Below are positions 28,144-36,994 of a stretch of DNA of 64,000 nt, in pieces (position 1 is the first letter of the stretch; every line of letters starts with the position of its first letter). A program made the position numbers and the translations under genes. The DNA comes from Hymenobacter psoromatis (GTDB taxonomy: Bacteria > Bacteroidota > Bacteroidia > Cytophagales > Hymenobacteraceae), in assembly GCA_001596155.1 (NCBI GenBank), contig CP014769.1, positions 62,001 through 126,000 on the forward strand. Direction: 5' to 3'. Under the pieces are notes generated by a model. It saw only the letters and a list, made by a program, of their open reading frames with translations. It was not told where the DNA came from and searched no databases.

Positions 28144-28493
28144 TAACTTTATGTATTTTTAATCATGTTATCTTTATTTGCTCCCGTAGTCGTCATTAGT
28201 CAGATAATATCCAGCTAGCTCAAGGCTAGATTTTAACTAAGCCCCATAAGATAAAAATTTATAATCCGAATATAAGACGGTTACTAGCTAATCAGGTACT
28301 GCTGGTACCGCATGAAAGAAGTAACTGCTATCAGAGTTCGATAAAATCTTCCTGGCCCCCTAAGCCAACAAATTATTGCGGGCTGCTAGCACGTTTTAAA
28401 ACATTAATTGGGGTGCGTAGAGTAGGAGGGAGGTGAGCGCCTCCTTAGTCAACTAGCTATCAGCAGTTAGTTCGCTACCTCTTTCTTTGCTGC

Positions 28494-28790
28494 TATCACA
28501 AAAACCACGAAGTCGCGCCGACTAAGCAAATCGCTTTCGTGGTTTTTGTAATAGGCACGGACCAAAGATTACGTCCCGGATGACCAGACCGGACGCACGT
28601 TCGTGGTTTTTGTAATAGCTGATGGCCCCGCGCAGGCCAAGAGTACCTCATTTGGAGTAGCTTACTCAGTAGGGAGCAATAACTAAACAGGAGCAAAACC
28701 TCTCGGTTAGGGGCGTAAAAAGTTGAAAATCCGTGCCGTCTTTAGTAGGGCTGAGCCAGTTGTAATGGTACTCGTTACAAAAACCACGAA
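28494..28790. repeat. Dispersed iterons of replicon 2, both orientations
   Basis: Four copies of the ATTACAAAAACCACGAA word or close variants lie at 28494-28510 (+), 28535-28553 (-), 28601-28618 (-) and 28774-28790 (+). Inverted copies away from the main array often mediate copy-number control in iteron plasmids. The intervening sequence holds no gene that I recognise. Confidence 0.75.
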
Positions 28791-28971
28791 AGGCCGCGCG
28801 CGCGTAATTATGTAGCCTTTGTCTGAGCCCGTTAGTTGTAGTTGCGAAAACCGGACCTACCCCTAAATTTCCAAAAAAACTCCCTTTAAACCAGTGGTTT
28901 ATAGTTTTTATTCTTTTATAAGGTTTATGACGCCCGTAACTACTTGTTTACCTGGTTGATACGGAGATTGT

Positions 28972-29100
28972 TCATTACAAAAACCACGACAACCTATTAC
29001 GAGAACCACGATATTCTATTACAAAAACCACGACAGCCTATTACGAGAACCACGAAACTGCTATTACACGAACCACGATAATCTATTACACGAACCACGA
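28972..29100 (+). repeat. Tandem 22-bp iterons, origin of replicon 2
   Basis: Six tandem units of the form CTATTACAAAAACCACGA (variants with GAG or ACG in place of AAA) start at about 28972, 28994, 29016, 29038, 29061 and 29083, a 22-bp period. Two further copies lie at 30163-30180 and 30688-30705 nearer the initiator gene. The regular spacing and the Rep_3 gene downstream identify an iteron origin. Confidence 0.9.
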
Positions 29101-29324
29101 AATAAACTGTGGACAGCCCGCAAAAGGGCGGTGTTCGCTGCTGGAAAACCGCCTTGGCCAGGTGGGGACTGGTACGGCCCATGTATTACAGAAGACATTA
29201 GTTGTAGTAGTGGCGTGACCGCTGCATCCTTGGGGTATCCCTACCTATTTGATGCTATGCAAATCACGTTGTTTGACTAATCCCTGGAGTCAGTTAGCGC
29301 CAGCAGAACAATGGAGGTAACATG

Positions 29325-29480
29325 ACGTGTTGGTAAACGCGCGGTTTGATTTGGGCACGGCGAAGCTATGCGTATTCATAGACATGCTTTTGAACACTGG
29401 GTGAGATGATAATGAGCTGCGTAAGATGGGCATTCCGCTGACCGAACTGGTGGCTTTGTTAGAGCGGCCGCTCGTCAGGG
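29325..29480 (+). pseudogene. Decayed fragment of a Rep_3 gene
   Basis: Translated in one frame this gives L-V-N-A-R-F-D-L-G-T, then F-I-D-M-L-L-N-T-G, a stop, D-D-N-E-L-R-K-M-G-I-P-L-T-E-L-V-A-L-L-E-R. The intact initiator at 30911 has L-V-N-A-R-F-N-L-G-T, M-A-M-L-L-R-I-G, D-D-H-E-F-R-E-M-H-I-P-L-T-E-L-V-A-R-L at the same spacing. It is a second, dead copy of the same gene, lying between the iterons and the live one. Confidence 0.82.
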
Positions 29481-30162
29481 CCAGTAGCGCAGTAAGCTGC
29501 TGGCTGAGTTGGATGGTGCAAGCAATATCCTTAAGTTCGTGCTGACTTCGGGTGCCTATTCAGCAGCCACGTGGCCCGCCGTCCTAGAAAAAGCGCAGGT
29601 AGTTATTGCGGGCCTGGAAACGCCTGTGCAAAGTGTAGTAATCATTCGTCCGAGCCGCTGGTGCAGGCGGTGGGGAATATAAGGGTAGGGTAAGAGTAAG
29701 AATATAAATTCCCGTTGGGCACTCCTAGCGTCAGAATTTAGCACGCAGCAGGTTTTTCTGTCTTAATAAGTCGCGTTTTATAAGTAGTGTGAGCCGCTGA
29801 TTAGCGAGATAATCAAACGAGAAGCATTTGTGGGGCCGAAGCGGCGGGTCATCCAAAAATGCCTTTTCAGCGTTAAAACGCCGTATTTTGAGACACCTTA
29901 ACTCCACTGAGATTCGCCGCTACGGCCTTAACGGGAGTTTCTGTTCTTACTCTTCCCTACCCCTATACCAGTGATATAGGCCCGTGGGTGGGGGAGGGGT
30001 TCGTCGTGATTTTAGTAGTAAGTGCGGCGCTGGCTTGGGTGGAAACGCAACGGGGTCTGTATTGGGGCCATACTTCTTAAGTAGTAGCACTATCACGTGG
30101 CGGGTGATGGATAATGTGCAGTGCGCTGTAAAAGAAGTTTTAGCTACGCTGTGCGGCGGCTG
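29481..30162. other. Non-coding interval with a possible Tn3-like end
   Basis: No gene recognised. At about 29875-29900 the sequence AGCGTTAAAACGCCGTATTT followed by TGAGACACC resembles a Tn3-type end, and shares CGTTTTAACGCT (reversed) with a segment inside the miniature at 49390-49650. The rest looks like decayed sequence. Confidence 0.3.
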
Positions 30163-30261
30163 CTATTACAAAAACTACGACAAGGAAAAGTTGGCTAGCG
30201 TGTTGCTGCCTGCTAGGCAGAATGTACAGCAACTCCCGGCTGACTTGTGGGTACAGTAATG

Positions 30262-30674
30262 GGGGTAGCACTAGACTCGGAACAGAAAACCCCGATAAGA
30301 GGATAGACTATGGTTACTATAAGCGCTCAGCAAGCGGGGCTTCCACTGCTGAAAGTACTACATGCTGCTCGGGAAGCCGCCACCCTCACATACACCTCGT
30401 GGGCGTAGGGTAGGGCATAAATCCTGTTATAGTAAGCCTATTTGATGGAGCTTCAGGAAGCGGCACCAGCCGTATGGATAGGATAAAATACTATTTCTTA
30501 GGGTGTTCTCTTTGTTGGCTCGTCGCAGACCAGCGCCCGGAACCGAACCGCGTGCGAGGCCTACTTGCTACCGAACCCGGAAAATTAAAAGCGTCTCCTG
30601 GTGGTGTAGGGACTTATAACGAATATAGTCTATCCTCTTATCGGGGTTTTCTGTTCCGAGTCTAGTGCTACCCC
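30262..30674. mobile_element. Tn3-derived inverted-repeat miniature element (413 bp) with perfect 5-bp target duplication
   Basis: The ends are perfect inverted repeats of about 50 bp, starting GGGGTAGCACTAGACTCGGA; the first 38 bp end in CCGATAAG, the size and form of Tn3-family ends. The element is flanked on both sides by TAATG (30257-30261 and 30675-30679), the 5-bp duplication this family makes. The interior encodes nothing recognisable. It has inserted between the outlying iterons and the Rep_3 gene of replicon 2. Confidence 0.92.
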
Positions 30675-30910
30675 TAATGGCGCGCAGCTATTACAAAAAC
30701 CACGACAAAAGTACCAGCTGGGCAGAAAACCGTCACGGCTGCTCAGGCATTCTGCGCACATCTAAAAGTAGTACTAAACCATGATTTTATTCTAATAATA
30801 TTCTTAATTAATATGAATTGGCAAAAAATAGCAAAAATCAAGCCTGAATTGCCATTTTTCGGGCGAACTTGAAAATAAATAGGGTTTTTTCCGCCTTTGC
30901 CGCTCTGCTT

Positions 30911-31894
30911 GTGAAAATCGTTGCTGACAATTTAACTTCTGGAACCACCAAAATTCTAGTCCAAAGCAACCTGCTAGTAAACGCGCGGTTTAATTTGGGC
31001 ACCGTGGAAATGCGCCTATTCATGGCCATGCTCTTGCGCATCGGGCGGGACGACCACGAGTTCCGGGAGATGCATATTCCGCTGACCGAACTGGTGGCTC
31101 GATTGGGGCGGCGGCCTAGTTCGAAGGATTATAGGCAAGTAGCTGCAGTGTGCGAGCAGCTCGCGGGCCGGGTGCTCTACCCAGCCGTTCCAGGTACATC
31201 AAAGCGCGCGGTTCAAGAATCTACTGCCTGTAGATTGGTAGCTTATGCCAAGTGTTCTGAACGACGTGGGAACGTACAAGTACTTTTCAGTAAAGATTTA
31301 AATATTTATTTATTACAAATAAAAGAGAATTTTACCCAAACATCTTTAATTGAAGTAAGTAAATTAAAAAGTCCGCATTCCCACCGTATATACTGGTTGC
31401 TAAAGCAGCACAGCGACTTTGGGAAACGAACTATTCGATTAAAAGAGTTGAAGCGAGTGCTCGACCTGGAGGGGCAGTACAAGCAATTTCCACTCTTTAA
31501 GCTGCGGGTGCTGGACCGAGCGCAGCAGGAGTTGGCGGAAACGAACCTGGCCTTCAATTACGACCTTATTCGGGGTAAAAATAACAGAGTAGAGGAAATC
31601 CATTTTCGCTTCAAGTCGGTGGCTAGCGAGCGGGTGCCAGTGGCCCATGAAGGGACTCCACCAGCGCTGCCGGCTACGACGGACTGGCAAAAACTCCTGC
31701 TGGAGGTTGGCGTGTCAGCGCCTAGTCTACTGGTCATTGGGGAGTTGATTGAACGAGGGGAGATAGAACCCGGCTACGTGCAGTATGTGGTGCATCAACA
31801 GCGCGCGAAGAGTAAGCAGGGAAAAATTAAAAGTCTGGCGGGGGCGGTTTTTACGGCCATCACGAAGAGTCACTCGCTGGAGGAGTACCGCTAA
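30911..31894 (+). CDS. Rep_3-family replication initiator (replicon 2)
   Basis: A roughly 327-residue initiator. The first winged helix carries I-L-V-Q-S-N-L-L-V-N-A-R-F-N-L, E-M-R-L-F-M-A-M-L-L; the second carries K-S-P-H-S-H-R-I-Y-W-L-L-K-Q-H and Y-K-Q-F-P-L-F-K-L-R-V-L-D-R-A-Q-Q-E-L. It should bind the CCACGA iterons upstream and open the origin. The start is uncertain: GTG 30911 is taken here, but a TTG at 30869 is in the same frame. The stop TAA at 31892-31894 is followed in frame by 78 more open codons, so the present end may be a premature stop. It is distinct from the AP2-bearing initiator of replicon 1. Confidence 0.87.
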   Translation: MKIVADNLTSGTTKILVQSNLLVNARFNLGTVEMRLFMAMLLRIGRDDHEFREMHIPLTELVARLGRRPSSKDYRQVAAVCEQLAGRVLYPAVPGTSKRAVQESTACRLVAYAKCSERRGNVQVLFSKDLNIYLLQIKENFTQTSLIEVSKLKSPHSHRIYWLLKQHSDFGKRTIRLKELKRVLDLEGQYKQFPLFKLRVLDRAQQELAETNLAFNYDLIRGKNNRVEEIHFRFKSVASERVPVAHEGTPPALPATTDWQKLLLEVGVSAPSLLVIGELIERGEIEPGYVQYVVHQQRAKSKQGKIKSLAGAVFTAITKSHSLEEYR

Positions 31895-32131
31895 GCCTTA
31901 GCTCAGCGTCAGCAGGCAAGTTGCCGCAAGCCGGCGAGCAGCGCCGCGGCCACGCCCCAGTGCGTGCGCTACCGGTTGGAGGAGGCGCGGGAAGCGTTTG
32001 ATGTCATGGTGCGCAAAAAGATGGCGAAGGGCACCACTTTTGAGGAAAACTTACAGCTGGTTTACCTTTCCCAAGGGTTCCGGCAGGAGCAGGATAGCCA
32101 GGGAGTCGAGTGGTTAGTAAAGCAATTGTGA
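31895..32131 (+). other. In-frame open extension behind the Rep_3 stop
   Basis: Immediately after the rep TAA, the same frame stays open for 78 codons to TGA at 32129-32131, with protein-like content: V-R-Y-R-L-E-E-A-R-E-A-F-D-V-M-V-R-K-K-M then F-E-E-N-L-Q-L-V-Y-L-S-Q-G-F. It could be the former C-terminus of Rep, cut off by a CAA-to-TAA change, or a small separate gene from a GTG near 31966. No family recognised. Confidence 0.45.
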
Positions 32132-32290
32132 TGGAGTAATTTTTTGTACCTTCCTAAACTATGGACACCCATGTGCAGTATTAAAAAGTACAAACGCTAA
32201 TTAACCATCTTTATACTATTTTATACTCTATAAAAAGCTGGTTAGTAGCGCATTGCGAGCACACATTGCTAAGCGGAAGCCTTCATTCTT

Positions 32291-32481
32291 TTAGGCCCAT
32301 CCAGATGGAACCAGCGCGACCAGCTCTGTATTCTGGCAAGCCACTATTCCACCCTTTTTGATGCTTTCCAAGTGCTTCGGAAAGCCTACCCTAGTTGACG
32401 CGCCTGAGCGGACCAATTGGTCATATTTCTGGAAGGCTTCTGCCCAGTAGGCGGCATTAGGCCAGCGCCGTTCCTGCTGAT
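32291..32481 (-). pseudogene. Unknown gene fragment interrupted by IS5
   Basis: The minus strand is open from the IS5 edge to TAG/TGA at 32291 with protein-like sequence (P-N-A-A-Y-W-A-E-A-F-Q-K-Y-D, then G-F-P-K-H-L-E-S-I-K-K-G-G). Across the insertion it would continue into 33416-33443, with the IS removed, as ...K-A-Q-F-Y-Q-Q-E-R-R-W. The gene was therefore probably cut by IS5 and then lost beyond by the ISKra4 insertion. Product unknown. Confidence 0.35.
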
Positions 32482-33415
32482 GAACCTGTTTAGGAAGTAG
32501 GTAGCGGCGAGCAAAACGCAAAAACTCCCACAAAAGCGAGAAATTTGAGGTGCGACCCATCTCCTTTCTCTCCTTCATGGAAGTCCTGACCAAAGATATG
32601 ATTATCCGCTGGATACTGCCTCATTTGCCCACCCGCACGGGTGGCCGGCCGCCGGCTGCTGACCCGGCCGAGGTCGTTGAAGCCATCTGCTACAAGCTCA
32701 AAACTGGCTGCCAGTGGCGGTGGCTGCCCGTCAAAAGCCTGTTCACGGGGCCGCCATTAAGCTGGCAGGGGGTGTACTACCACTTTAACGCCTGGGGCAA
32801 GCAAGGAGCCTGGAAAAATCTGTGGCTCACCAGCTTGCGCCTGCATCGACGCCGCCTCGACTTATCCAGCGTCCAACTCGATGGCAGCCATACGCTGGCC
32901 AAGAATGGCGGGGCCGCTATCGGCTACCAAGGCCGCAAGGCGGGCCGCACCACCAACGCCCTGTTCCTGGCCGACAACCAGGGCCTGCCGCTGGCTGTGG
33001 CCACGCCCCAGGCCGGTAACCAGCACGATACGTTCGAGTTGGAACGGGTGTTTGCCGAGTTGTGCGACTTACTCGAAGCCGCCGAGCTGCGCCTGGAAGG
33101 CTTGTTTTTGAATGCCGACAAAGCCTTTGATGTCAGTAGCTTGCGCCAAGCCTGTGCGCGGCGCGGCATCGAAGCCAACATCCCACGCAACCGGCGCTCA
33201 GCCGACTGGCAGACCGATGACGACACCCCCCTGGACCCGGAACTCTACCGCCGCCGCCTGGTCATTGAACGCCTCAACGCCTGGCTCGACGGCTTTAAGG
33301 CCCTGCTTGTGCGCTACGAAACCAGCTTGCAAAACTGGCTGGCTCTGCACTGGCTAGCCTTTACCGTACTGCTACTGCGCAAAATTGCCCCGCCGACTAC
33401 TTCCTAAACAGCTTC
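32482..33415 (+). mobile_element. IS5-family element, complete, 3-bp target duplication
   Basis: The left end GAACCTGTTTAGGAAGTAG (32482-) is the inverted match of the right end CTACTTCCTAAACAGCTTC (-33415), with one mismatch. Both flanks show GAT (32479-32481 and 33416-33418), a 3-bp target duplication. One intact transposase gene lies within. Confidence 0.88.
32577..33407 (+). CDS. IS5-family transposase
   Basis: A 276-residue transposase in one intact frame from ATG 32577. The N-terminal domain has the IS5 pattern C-Y-K-L-K-T-G-C-Q-W-R-W-L-P, then V-Q-L-D-G-S-H-T with the first catalytic aspartate, L-N-A-D-K-A-F-D with the second, and R-R-R-L-V-I-E-R-L-N-A-W-L-D with the glutamate. It cuts and pastes the surrounding element. 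As both ends and the DDE residues are present, the element may still be active. Confidence 0.93.
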   Translation: MEVLTKDMIIRWILPHLPTRTGGRPPAADPAEVVEAICYKLKTGCQWRWLPVKSLFTGPPLSWQGVYYHFNAWGKQGAWKNLWLTSLRLHRRRLDLSSVQLDGSHTLAKNGGAAIGYQGRKAGRTTNALFLADNQGLPLAVATPQAGNQHDTFELERVFAELCDLLEAAELRLEGLFLNADKAFDVSSLRQACARRGIEANIPRNRRSADWQTDDDTPLDPELYRRRLVIERLNAWLDGFKALLVRYETSLQNWLALHWLAFTVLLLRKIAPPTTS

Positions 33416-33443
33416 GATAAAACTGTGCTTTCGTTTCCAAGTA

Positions 33444-34290
33444 GGATAGCATCAAAAAGTGTGGGGCAATGGGCTAAGCGGCCACCTGCATTGGTTCCGC
33501 TGGCACTGACCGGAAACCCGGATACTGCTGCCGAAAGCAGTCTTCCCATTCCTCGTTGAGCACCTTAGTACGGGCCTGTACGAGCAAATGCGCGCCTTTT
33601 TTGGTCCACTGCATTTGTTGCCGCTTCACCATTCGCTTGGCCAGCACCTGATTGACGACTGACTCCACAAAGCCCGTAGACACCCGTTCGCCGTAATGAT
33701 GGCGCTCGGCGTAGTCCACCATGAAGCCCCTGTTCTGCTCTACATAGGTCTGGAAGTCAGCAATTAATCTGCTTAACGGCTTCAACTTGCCCTATTTCCT
33801 GGTCACCAGCGGGTCGTCCTGGTGCATGGCCAGGCTATCGTCCAAGTCCATTATTTTTTCCGCCGCCCGCTCCGCGTTGCCGTGCCAGAGGGGCCACTTG
33901 ATGCTGGTCAAGCGGTCCTGCAACGCCTTGCCACCGGCCGCATCGACCTGGGCCACGCCTAGCGTGTACTGGTGGAGCACCGTCAGGCGCATGGTCAGGT
34001 GAAACCAGTCCAGGATGTGCGTGGACTCCGCGCTCAGATAGCTCGTCAGCGACCGCAGAACAGGGGGCCCATCGGTAAAGAATTCCACCTGCTGATTCGC
34101 CTGTAATCCCTGCGCGCGCAGGACCTCCAACACGCGCCGGCGCGGCTTGGTATCGACCTCCTGCACGAAGCCGAAGCATTTGGCACCCCCTTCGGCGGGA
34201 ATGCTTTTGCCCGCAATCACCTCGAGACAGCCTTTTTTATGCCAGTGCCGGACGTAGCCGCCGTCGAGGCCCACCACCAGCGGGCGGGGT
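33444..34290 (-). mobile_element. ISKra4-family element, one end missing
   Basis: The right end, GGATAGCATCAAAAAGTGTG then GGGC, lies at 33444-33467 and matches the ISKra4-type miniatures at 60115 and 63246. The transposase remnant begins about 34280, where the sequence switches abruptly into a truncated IS3 orfB. The other end of the element is absent, so the insertion was followed by a deletion. Confidence 0.75.
33474..34277 (-). pseudogene. ISKra4-family transposase remnant
   Basis: The minus-strand frame starts in V-G-L-D-G-G-Y-V-R-H-W, holds C-F-G-F-V-Q-E-V-D-T-K-P-R-R-R, H-I-L-D-W-F-H-L-T-M-R-L-T-V-L, then meets an in-frame TAG at 33792-33794 and continues as P-L-S-R-L-I-A-D-F and G-F-V-E-S-V-V-N-Q-V to 33474. 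These are the hallmarks of ISKra4 (ISAzba1-like) transposases. The N-terminal half is missing. Dead on two counts: truncation and nonsense codon. Confidence 0.82.
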
Positions 34291-34788
34291 GGGCATCTGC
34301 GCGGCCAGGTGCCAACCCACGACCCGGCGCGAGCAGGTGTCGCGCCAGGTGGCCAGATAGCACCAGTGCCCGCCCACCAGCGGCAGATACGTGATGTCGC
34401 CCACCCAGACCTGGTCGGGGGCGGTGGGCGCGAGTTGGCTGAGCAGCCGGTTTTCGGCCACGACGGCCGCCGGGTCGGCCACGGTCGTGCGGGGGCGGTG
34501 CGGGCGGGTGCTCAGGGCCCGCAGCCCGTTGCGGTGCAGCCAGGTGCGTAGCGCGTAGCGGCCCACGGCGTGGCCTTCGGCCTGCAATTCGGCCCGCAAG
34601 CGCCGCGTACCGTACCGGCGGGCGTGGCGCGTAAAGGCCGCCTGCGCCGCCGGCTGCCACGCCGCAATGGGCGCAGGCACGCGCTTGCGCCACTGGTAGT
34701 AGCCGGCCGAACTGACCGCCAATAGGTGGCAAAGCATCTGCACCGGCCAAGGCTCCACGCACGCTCGAATAAACTGGTAGCGGCTCAT
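34237..34788 (-). pseudogene. IS3-family transposase orfB, truncated
   Basis: The start overlaps the orfA stop (34785-34788). The protein has an HTH_21-type region (A-R-R-Y-G-T-R-R-L-R-A-E-L) and the start of the rve integrase core with V-W-V-G-D-I-T-Y-L and W-R-D-T-C-S-R-R-V-V-G-W-H. After ...A-A-Q-M-P the frame runs into unrelated sequence, so the last catalytic aspartate/glutamate region is missing. The break is the ISKra4 junction near 34290. Confidence 0.85.
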
Positions 34789-35142
34789 GGTTGAGGCGGC
34801 TGGGAGAAGATGGTCACGACTTTTTTTAAAATATCGCGCTCCATTTCCACGCGTTTGAGGTCGGCCCGTAGCCGTTTAATCTCGTCGCGCTCCGCGCTGC
34901 TGGGCACGGCTTGTTCCAGCGCCTGGCGCTGCCAACGGCCGAGCAAGGCCGGTGAAATGCCTTGGGCTCGGGCCACGTCCGTTTGCCGGGCACCGGCCGC
35001 CACTTGCCGGACGCATTCGGCTTTGAAAGCCGACATGTACTTTTTGCGGGTGAGAGGCGGCAACCCGCCAGGATTCGGTTTCTCAGTCATGGGCAGTGGA
35101 AGGTAAGACTTCGCACTGTCTGTTTTAGCTAGACCACCTCAC
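34291..35142 (-). mobile_element. IS3-family element A, 3'-truncated
   Basis: The left end on the minus strand begins TGAGGTGGTCTAG at about 35142, the same start as element B (37064). It contains orfA and an orfB cut off by the ISKra4 segment. It inserted into orfB of element B. Confidence 0.75.
34785..35090 (-). CDS. IS3-family transposase orfA
   Basis: A 101-residue helix-turn-helix protein: F-K-A-E-C-V-R-Q-V-A-A-G-A-R-Q-T-D-V-A-R-A-Q-G, then a leucine-zipper-like stretch I-K-R-L-R-A-D-L-K-R-V-E-M-E-R-D-I-L-K-K. It binds IS ends and joins orfB by programmed frameshifting; a TTTTAAAAAAAG slip site lies near its end. It is intact, but the element cannot make a full transposase because orfB is truncated. 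Confidence 0.88.
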   Translation of the reverse strand: MTEKPNPGGLPPLTRKKYMSAFKAECVRQVAAGARQTDVARAQGISPALLGRWQRQALEQAVPSSAERDEIKRLRADLKRVEMERDILKKVVTIFSQPPQP

Positions 35143-35687
35143 ACAGCCAGCGCCCGCCGCAGCGCTTCGCTGACCAGGTCTTCGGGCATTGTTTCGCGCA
35201 CATCCCAGCCCACGACTTTGCGCGAGTAGCGGTCCAGCCATACGGCCAGGTAAAGCCAGCCGCCGCCCTGGCGGGGCAAATACGTAATGTCGCCCACCCA
35301 CACCTGGTTGGGGGCGGTGGGGGCCGGTTGGCTGAGCAAGCGATTGGGGGCGGCGCGCACGGCCGGGTCCGAATTGGTGGTGCGCGGGACAAACGAGCGG
35401 GGCTGCTGAGCGCGCAAGCCATAAGCTTTCAGCACGCGCCGGATGCGCCAACGGCCTACCAAATGCCCTTCGGCCTGCACTTGGGCACGTAACCGGCGCG
35501 TGCCGTAGCGCTGGCTATGATGGGCAAATGCTTGGCGCACGGCTACTTGCCAGGCTGGCTCGACCACCGGCCCCTGCTGGTGGCGCTGCCAGGCGTAGTA
35601 AGCAGCCGGTGCCACGCGCAGCACCTGGCAGAGTTGGCGCACGGGCACCTGAGCGGCCCGCTGGGCGATGTGCTGGTAGCTGCTCAT
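35139..35687 (-). pseudogene. IS3-family transposase orfB of element B, truncated
   Basis: It carries H-S-Q-R-Y-G-T-R-R-L-R-A-Q-V and the integrase core V-W-V-G-D-I-T-Y-L-P, L-D-R-Y-S-R-K-V-V-G-W, E-A-L-R-R-A-L, then ends where element A begins. The part with the second aspartate and the glutamate is missing. Sequence similarity to orfB of element A is clear but not close, so these are two related IS, not copies. Confidence 0.83.
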
Positions 35688-35711
35688 CGGGTCGGCTGGG
35701 TGAAAATGCGG

Positions 35712-36005
35712 CTAAAGCATTTGGGAGACCAAGGCTTTTTTTAAACTATCGAACTCCTGCTCCGCCCGCTTTAGACGGGCGCGCAACGCGCGGACCTCCG
35801 GGTCGCGCGCCACCTCAACGCTGCCGACCTCGGCCACTACCTGCGCCTGCTGCCAGCGGTAGAGCAGCTTGGGGCTGACGCCCAACTGCCGGGCCGCCGC
35901 CTGCGTGCTGCGACTCTCACTGGCCAGGCGCAGGGCCTCCACTTTAAATGCCTCGTCGTATTTACGCCGTTTGTCGGGCGACGCCCCGCTGGATTTGCTT
36001 GCCAT
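35712..36005 (-). CDS. IS3-family transposase orfA of element B
   Basis: A 97-residue HTH protein (Y-D-E-A-F-K-V-E-A-L-R-L-A, T-Q-A-A-A-R-Q-L-G-V-S-P-K-L-L-Y-R-W) with a heptad region A-L-R-A-R-L-K-R-A-E-Q-E-F. A TTTAAAAAAAG slip site lies near the end, suited to frameshift fusion with orfB. The element is dead because orfB is truncated, and the IS481 insertion has separated orfA from the element's left end. Confidence 0.87.
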   Translation of the reverse strand: MASKSSGASPDKRRKYDEAFKVEALRLASESRSTQAAARQLGVSPKLLYRWQQAQVVAEVGSVEVARDPEVRALRARLKRAEQEFDSLKKALVSQML

Positions 36006-36043
36006 AACAGAAGAAATATACGTCCTTCTTCTATCCGTCTCTT

Positions 36044-36994
36044 CTAGATGTATAGTCCCAGGGTGAGCTGGGTCGGGTCACGAATGAAGGTAGTTGGATT
36101 TTTCTGCCATTGGACGCAGACGAACTCGTGTGGGGTCAGTCCGCGCAAGCGCTTGAGCCGTTTGGCGTGGTTGTAAGCCAGTAAAAAGGCTTGCAAATGT
36201 TCGTTGAGCTGCCCCGTGGTCTGGTAATGATAGCGTTGGACCGTCGCCTCTTTCAGGGTGCGATTGAAACGCTCGACCTGACCATTGGTCCACGGGTGGG
36301 CGGGTTTGGTCAAGCGATGCTCCACCCCAAACGCGCGGCAGATGCGGGCAAAACTATGACCGCCTGGAAACCACTGGTGAGGTTGCAGGGTGAATTGTAC
36401 GCCATTGTCAGTCAACACTGTATGCACTTTATAAGGCAGTTTTTCCAGCACCCGACGCAGAAAATCTGCTGCCACCATCCGCGTGGCGCGGGGGTGCAGC
36501 TCAGCGAAAGCCACTTTGCTGGTGCGGTCGATAGCTACAAAGAGGTACTGGCGGCCTTCCTCCGTACGGACCTCGGCAAAATCCACGTGGAGGTAACCAA
36601 TCGGATAGTCCTTAAATTTCTTCTTCGGCGCAGACTGGCCTTCGTCGCTTAGCGGTAACCGGCTCACGCCGTGACGCTGAAAACAACGGTGCAGGGCCGA
36701 GCGTGACAGCTGGGGGATGGTTTCCTGCAAGGCATAGAGGCAGTCATCGAGCGGCAGCAGCGTGTGCTGGCGAAACGCCACCGCGATAGCCTCTTCTTCG
36801 ACCGTGAGCACGGTAGAAGCGGGCTTCGGGCCCATCGGGGCATCGGTCGTAGTGGTGCGCTTACGCCACTTGGCCACCGTTTTAGGGTCAAGATTGTGGC
36901 GTTTGGCTAGCGTTTGGAGGCTTTCCTGACTACGCTGGATACTGCGTCGTATTGCCTGAGTTGTGCGGGCGCTGCCGTGAAGTACTTGTCCCAT
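36044..36994 (-). CDS. IS481-family transposase
   Basis: A 316-residue intact transposase. N-terminal HTH (L-A-K-R-H-N-L-D-P-K-T-V-A-K-W-R-K-R-T) is followed by the integrase core: G-Y-L-H-V-D-F-A-E-V with the first D, V-L-T-D-N-G-V-Q-F with the second, and G-Q-V-E-R-F-N-R-T-L-K-E with the glutamate. The TAG stop at 36044-36046 lies in the duplicated TCTAGA target, outside the element proper, so the host target supplies the stop codon. Likely functional. Confidence 0.93.
   Translation of the reverse strand: MGQVLHGSARTTQAIRRSIQRSQESLQTLAKRHNLDPKTVAKWRKRTTTTDAPMGPKPASTVLTVEEEAIAVAFRQHTLLPLDDCLYALQETIPQLSRSALHRCFQRHGVSRLPLSDEGQSAPKKKFKDYPIGYLHVDFAEVRTEEGRQYLFVAIDRTSKVAFAELHPRATRMVAADFLRRVLEKLPYKVHTVLTDNGVQFTLQPHQWFPGGHSFARICRAFGVEHRLTKPAHPWTNGQVERFNRTLKEATVQRYHYQTTGQLNEHLQAFLLAYNHAKRLKRLRGLTPHEFVCVQWQKNPTTFIRDPTQLTLGLYI

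Noticed and set aside
28972-29100. CRISPR array
   Set aside because: The repeats are 22-bp contiguous units without unique spacers and lie beside a Rep_3 gene; they are iterons.
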